A stretch of 64,000 nt of DNA from Aliikangiella sp. G2MR2-5 (GTDB taxonomy: Bacteria; Pseudomonadota; Gammaproteobacteria; Enterobacterales; Kangiellaceae). The position numbers and the translations under genes are program-made. Positions 62,632 to 64,000 of the stretch are shown one piece after another (position 1 is the first letter of the stretch; every line of letters starts with the position of its first letter). The stretch spans positions 1 through 64,000 of the forward strand of contig NZ_JADPQF010000009.1 of NCBI RefSeq assembly GCF_015687155.1, given 5' to 3'. Under the pieces are notes generated by a model. It did not search any database. It was not told the DNA's origin and worked only from the letters and a program-made list of their open reading frames with translations.

Positions 62632-64000
62632 ATGAAGTCCAAAATTGCATTAGTAACCGCTGCAACTTTGTTGGCGCTAGGCGCTAACGCTGAAGCAGCA
62701 AATAAAGAGCGAGTAATCGTAAAATTTTCACCGGGTAAAGGTCAATTGGTTAAGTCTCTGGCAAAAAAAGCTGGCGGCCAGATCAAAGTTGACCTTCAAA
62801 AGCATGATGCTTTTGCTATGGAAGTGCCCTCTTCTGCGTTAAATGGACTGCGTAACAACCCAAATATTGAGTATATTGAAGCCGACGCCAAACGAAAGCT
62901 ACTTTCAACTAATCTCAATGCAACCGAACTCGAGCCATGGGGAATTAGCCGAGTACAGGGCGACATAGTATCAGACAGCCTAGCTGGTAATCGCAATGTT
63001 TGTATCATCGATTCGGGATACGATATTCGCCACTCCGATTTAAGTGGCAATGTGGTTTCTGGAACAAGCGATTCAGGCACAGGTGACTGGTCTACGCCAG
63101 GAGGTTCTCACGGAACTCACGTAGCCGGAACTATTGCCGCTATCAATAACGGTTCTGGTGTTGTCGGCGTCATGCCAAATGGCAATGTCAATCTACACAT
63201 CATTAAAGTATTTAACGAATCAGGTTGGGGCTACTCTTCCAGTCTGGTGAGCGCGGTTGATAACTGTGTAAACGCTGGAGCCAATGTTATCAGCATGAGC
63301 CTGGGTGGTGGACGTAGCAGCAGAACTGAAAAAAATGCGTTCAGCAATTACTATGGCCAAGGCGTGCTTAGCATTGCCGCTGCTGGTAATGACGGAAACA
63401 CATCTCACTCTTACCCTGCGTCTTACGATGCGGTTGTTTCTGTTGCAGCTGTCGACTCTGGCAATAAGCACGCAAACTTTTCACAACGCACCAGCCAGGT
63501 TGAACTTTCCGGTCCGGGCGAAGCAATTCTTTCCAGTGTCGGTCTTGGCGATGGCCAACTAGCTCAGCTAAGTGTTGGTGGTACAGACTATTTTGCCAAC
63601 GGCGTTGTTCCCCATATCTTCTATAACAGCAGCCTTAGCTACGATCCTCGTGGTAACGATGGTTCGGCTTCAGGCGAACTCGGCGTATGTACAACTACCG
63701 GTACTAGCTACAACTGTGGCGATATGACCGGAAAAATCTGCCTGGTTGAACGTGCTGAAAACCAGCAAGATGATTCAAGTTCAACCGAAAATAAATACCC
63801 TGAATTCCGTGGCGCGAATGCTTGTGCCGACGCAGGAGCTGCTGGGATCGTGATATACAGTAATGCTGCTCGCCCAGGCTTGCAGGCTCCATTTATGATC
63901 GACTTCAATAGTAAAATTGCCGGTATTCCAACGGCTTCTATTGATCGCGCAACAGGGTTAGCCATCGCTGCAAAAGCAGGACAATCTGCCAGCCTTTCCA
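62632..64000 (+). CDS. S8 (subtilisin-like) secreted serine protease with PA domain, truncated by window end
   Basis: 456 codons are visible; the C-terminus is outside the window. An AAGGT site precedes the ATG. Signal peptide (1-23, ends EAANKE), an I9-type propeptide (~27-95), then the catalytic domain: Asp127 in CIIDSGYD, His160 in SHGTHVAGT, and the oxyanion Asn in AAAGNDGN. A PA domain (~330-456) is inserted before the Ser, shown by CLVERAE, CADAGAAGIVIYSN and IPTASIDRATG. The catalytic Ser motif (GTSMA) lies beyond the edge. An exported protease, probably for degrading extracellular protein, fitting a marine proteolytic lifestyle. Confidence 0.93.
   Translation, partial: MKSKIALVTAATLLALGANAEAANKERVIVKFSPGKGQLVKSLAKKAGGQIKVDLQKHDAFAMEVPSSALNGLRNNPNIEYIEADAKRKLLSTNLNATELEPWGISRVQGDIVSDSLAGNRNVCIIDSGYDIRHSDLSGNVVSGTSDSGTGDWSTPGGSHGTHVAGTIAAINNGSGVVGVMPNGNVNLHIIKVFNESGWGYSSSLVSAVDNCVNAGANVISMSLGGGRSSRTEKNAFSNYYGQGVLSIAAAGNDGNTSHSYPASYDAVVSVAAVDSGNKHANFSQRTSQVELSGPGEAILSSVGLGDGQLAQLSVGGTDYFANGVVPHIFYNSSLSYDPRGNDGSASGELGVCTTTGTSYNCGDMTGKICLVERAENQQDDSSSTENKYPEFRGANACADAGAAGIVIYSNAARPGLQAPFMIDFNSKIAGIPTASIDRATGLAIAAKAGQSASLS

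Overview
The window is a chromosomal segment of a free-living, aerobic, probably marine gammaproteobacterium with low-to-middling GC. The backbone shows this: SspA/SspB, RapZ-PtsN-Npr, IbaG, ZapE/ZapG, the Lpt operon and a cytochrome bc1 operon, in an order shared in part with Escherichia coli (sspBA, rpsI-rplM, zapE, zapG, degS; murA-ibaG, yrbG-kdsDC-lptCAB-rpoN-hpf-ptsN-rapZ-npr) and with Pseudomonas (pet genes beside rpsI-rplM and sspAB). A Kangiella/Aliikangiella-like lineage fits, but the sequence does not prove it.

Layout. 1-0.55 kb: 5' end of an unidentified secreted protein. 0.8-4.9 kb: sspB, sspA and petCBA on the minus strand. 5.3-29.3 kb: an accessory block separating petABC from rpsI-rplM. 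It holds an Nramp-like transporter with a 5-oxoprolinase operon (pxpABC), a divergent four-gene signalling locus (von Willebrand lipoprotein and coiled-coil membrane protein facing a response regulator and an atypical histidine kinase), an HD-GYP response regulator with two giant PAS histidine kinases, a KefB/C-type antiporter, a UspE-like protein and an Oar-like TonB receptor. 29.6-47.4 kb: conserved backbone covering translation (rpsI, rplM), an HU-like protein, division-linked ZapE and ZapG, a DegS-type protease, MurA, IbaG, Kdo synthesis and LPS transport, sigma-54 and the nitrogen PTS. 47.4-49.9 kb: a GcvA-like LysR gene, a divergent, strongly structured RNA candidate with its own promoter and terminator, and a CtlX-type amidinohydrolase. 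50-64 kb: second accessory region with a tandem Ser/Thr kinase-pseudokinase facing a triple-FHA protein, a DUF819 membrane protein, an ECF sigma/anti-sigma operon, a DUF1684 protein, a BlaI/BlaR1-like pair with a perfect palindromic operator, a small beta-barrel protein, an internally duplicated secreted protein and a truncated S8 protease.

How the genes work together. The backbone is mainly envelope construction, respiration and translation. The accessory parts are dominated by sensing: three histidine kinases, two separate response regulators, an ECF system, a metalloprotease/repressor system and a kinase-FHA pair. Best candidates for undescribed biology are the VWA/coiled-coil/two-component locus (9.2-14.0 kb), the structured RNA beside the GcvA-like gene (48.4-48.8 kb), and the BlaR1-like protease with a secretin-type sensor region (58.5-60.0 kb). 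No CRISPR array, rRNA, tRNA or insertion sequence was recognised.
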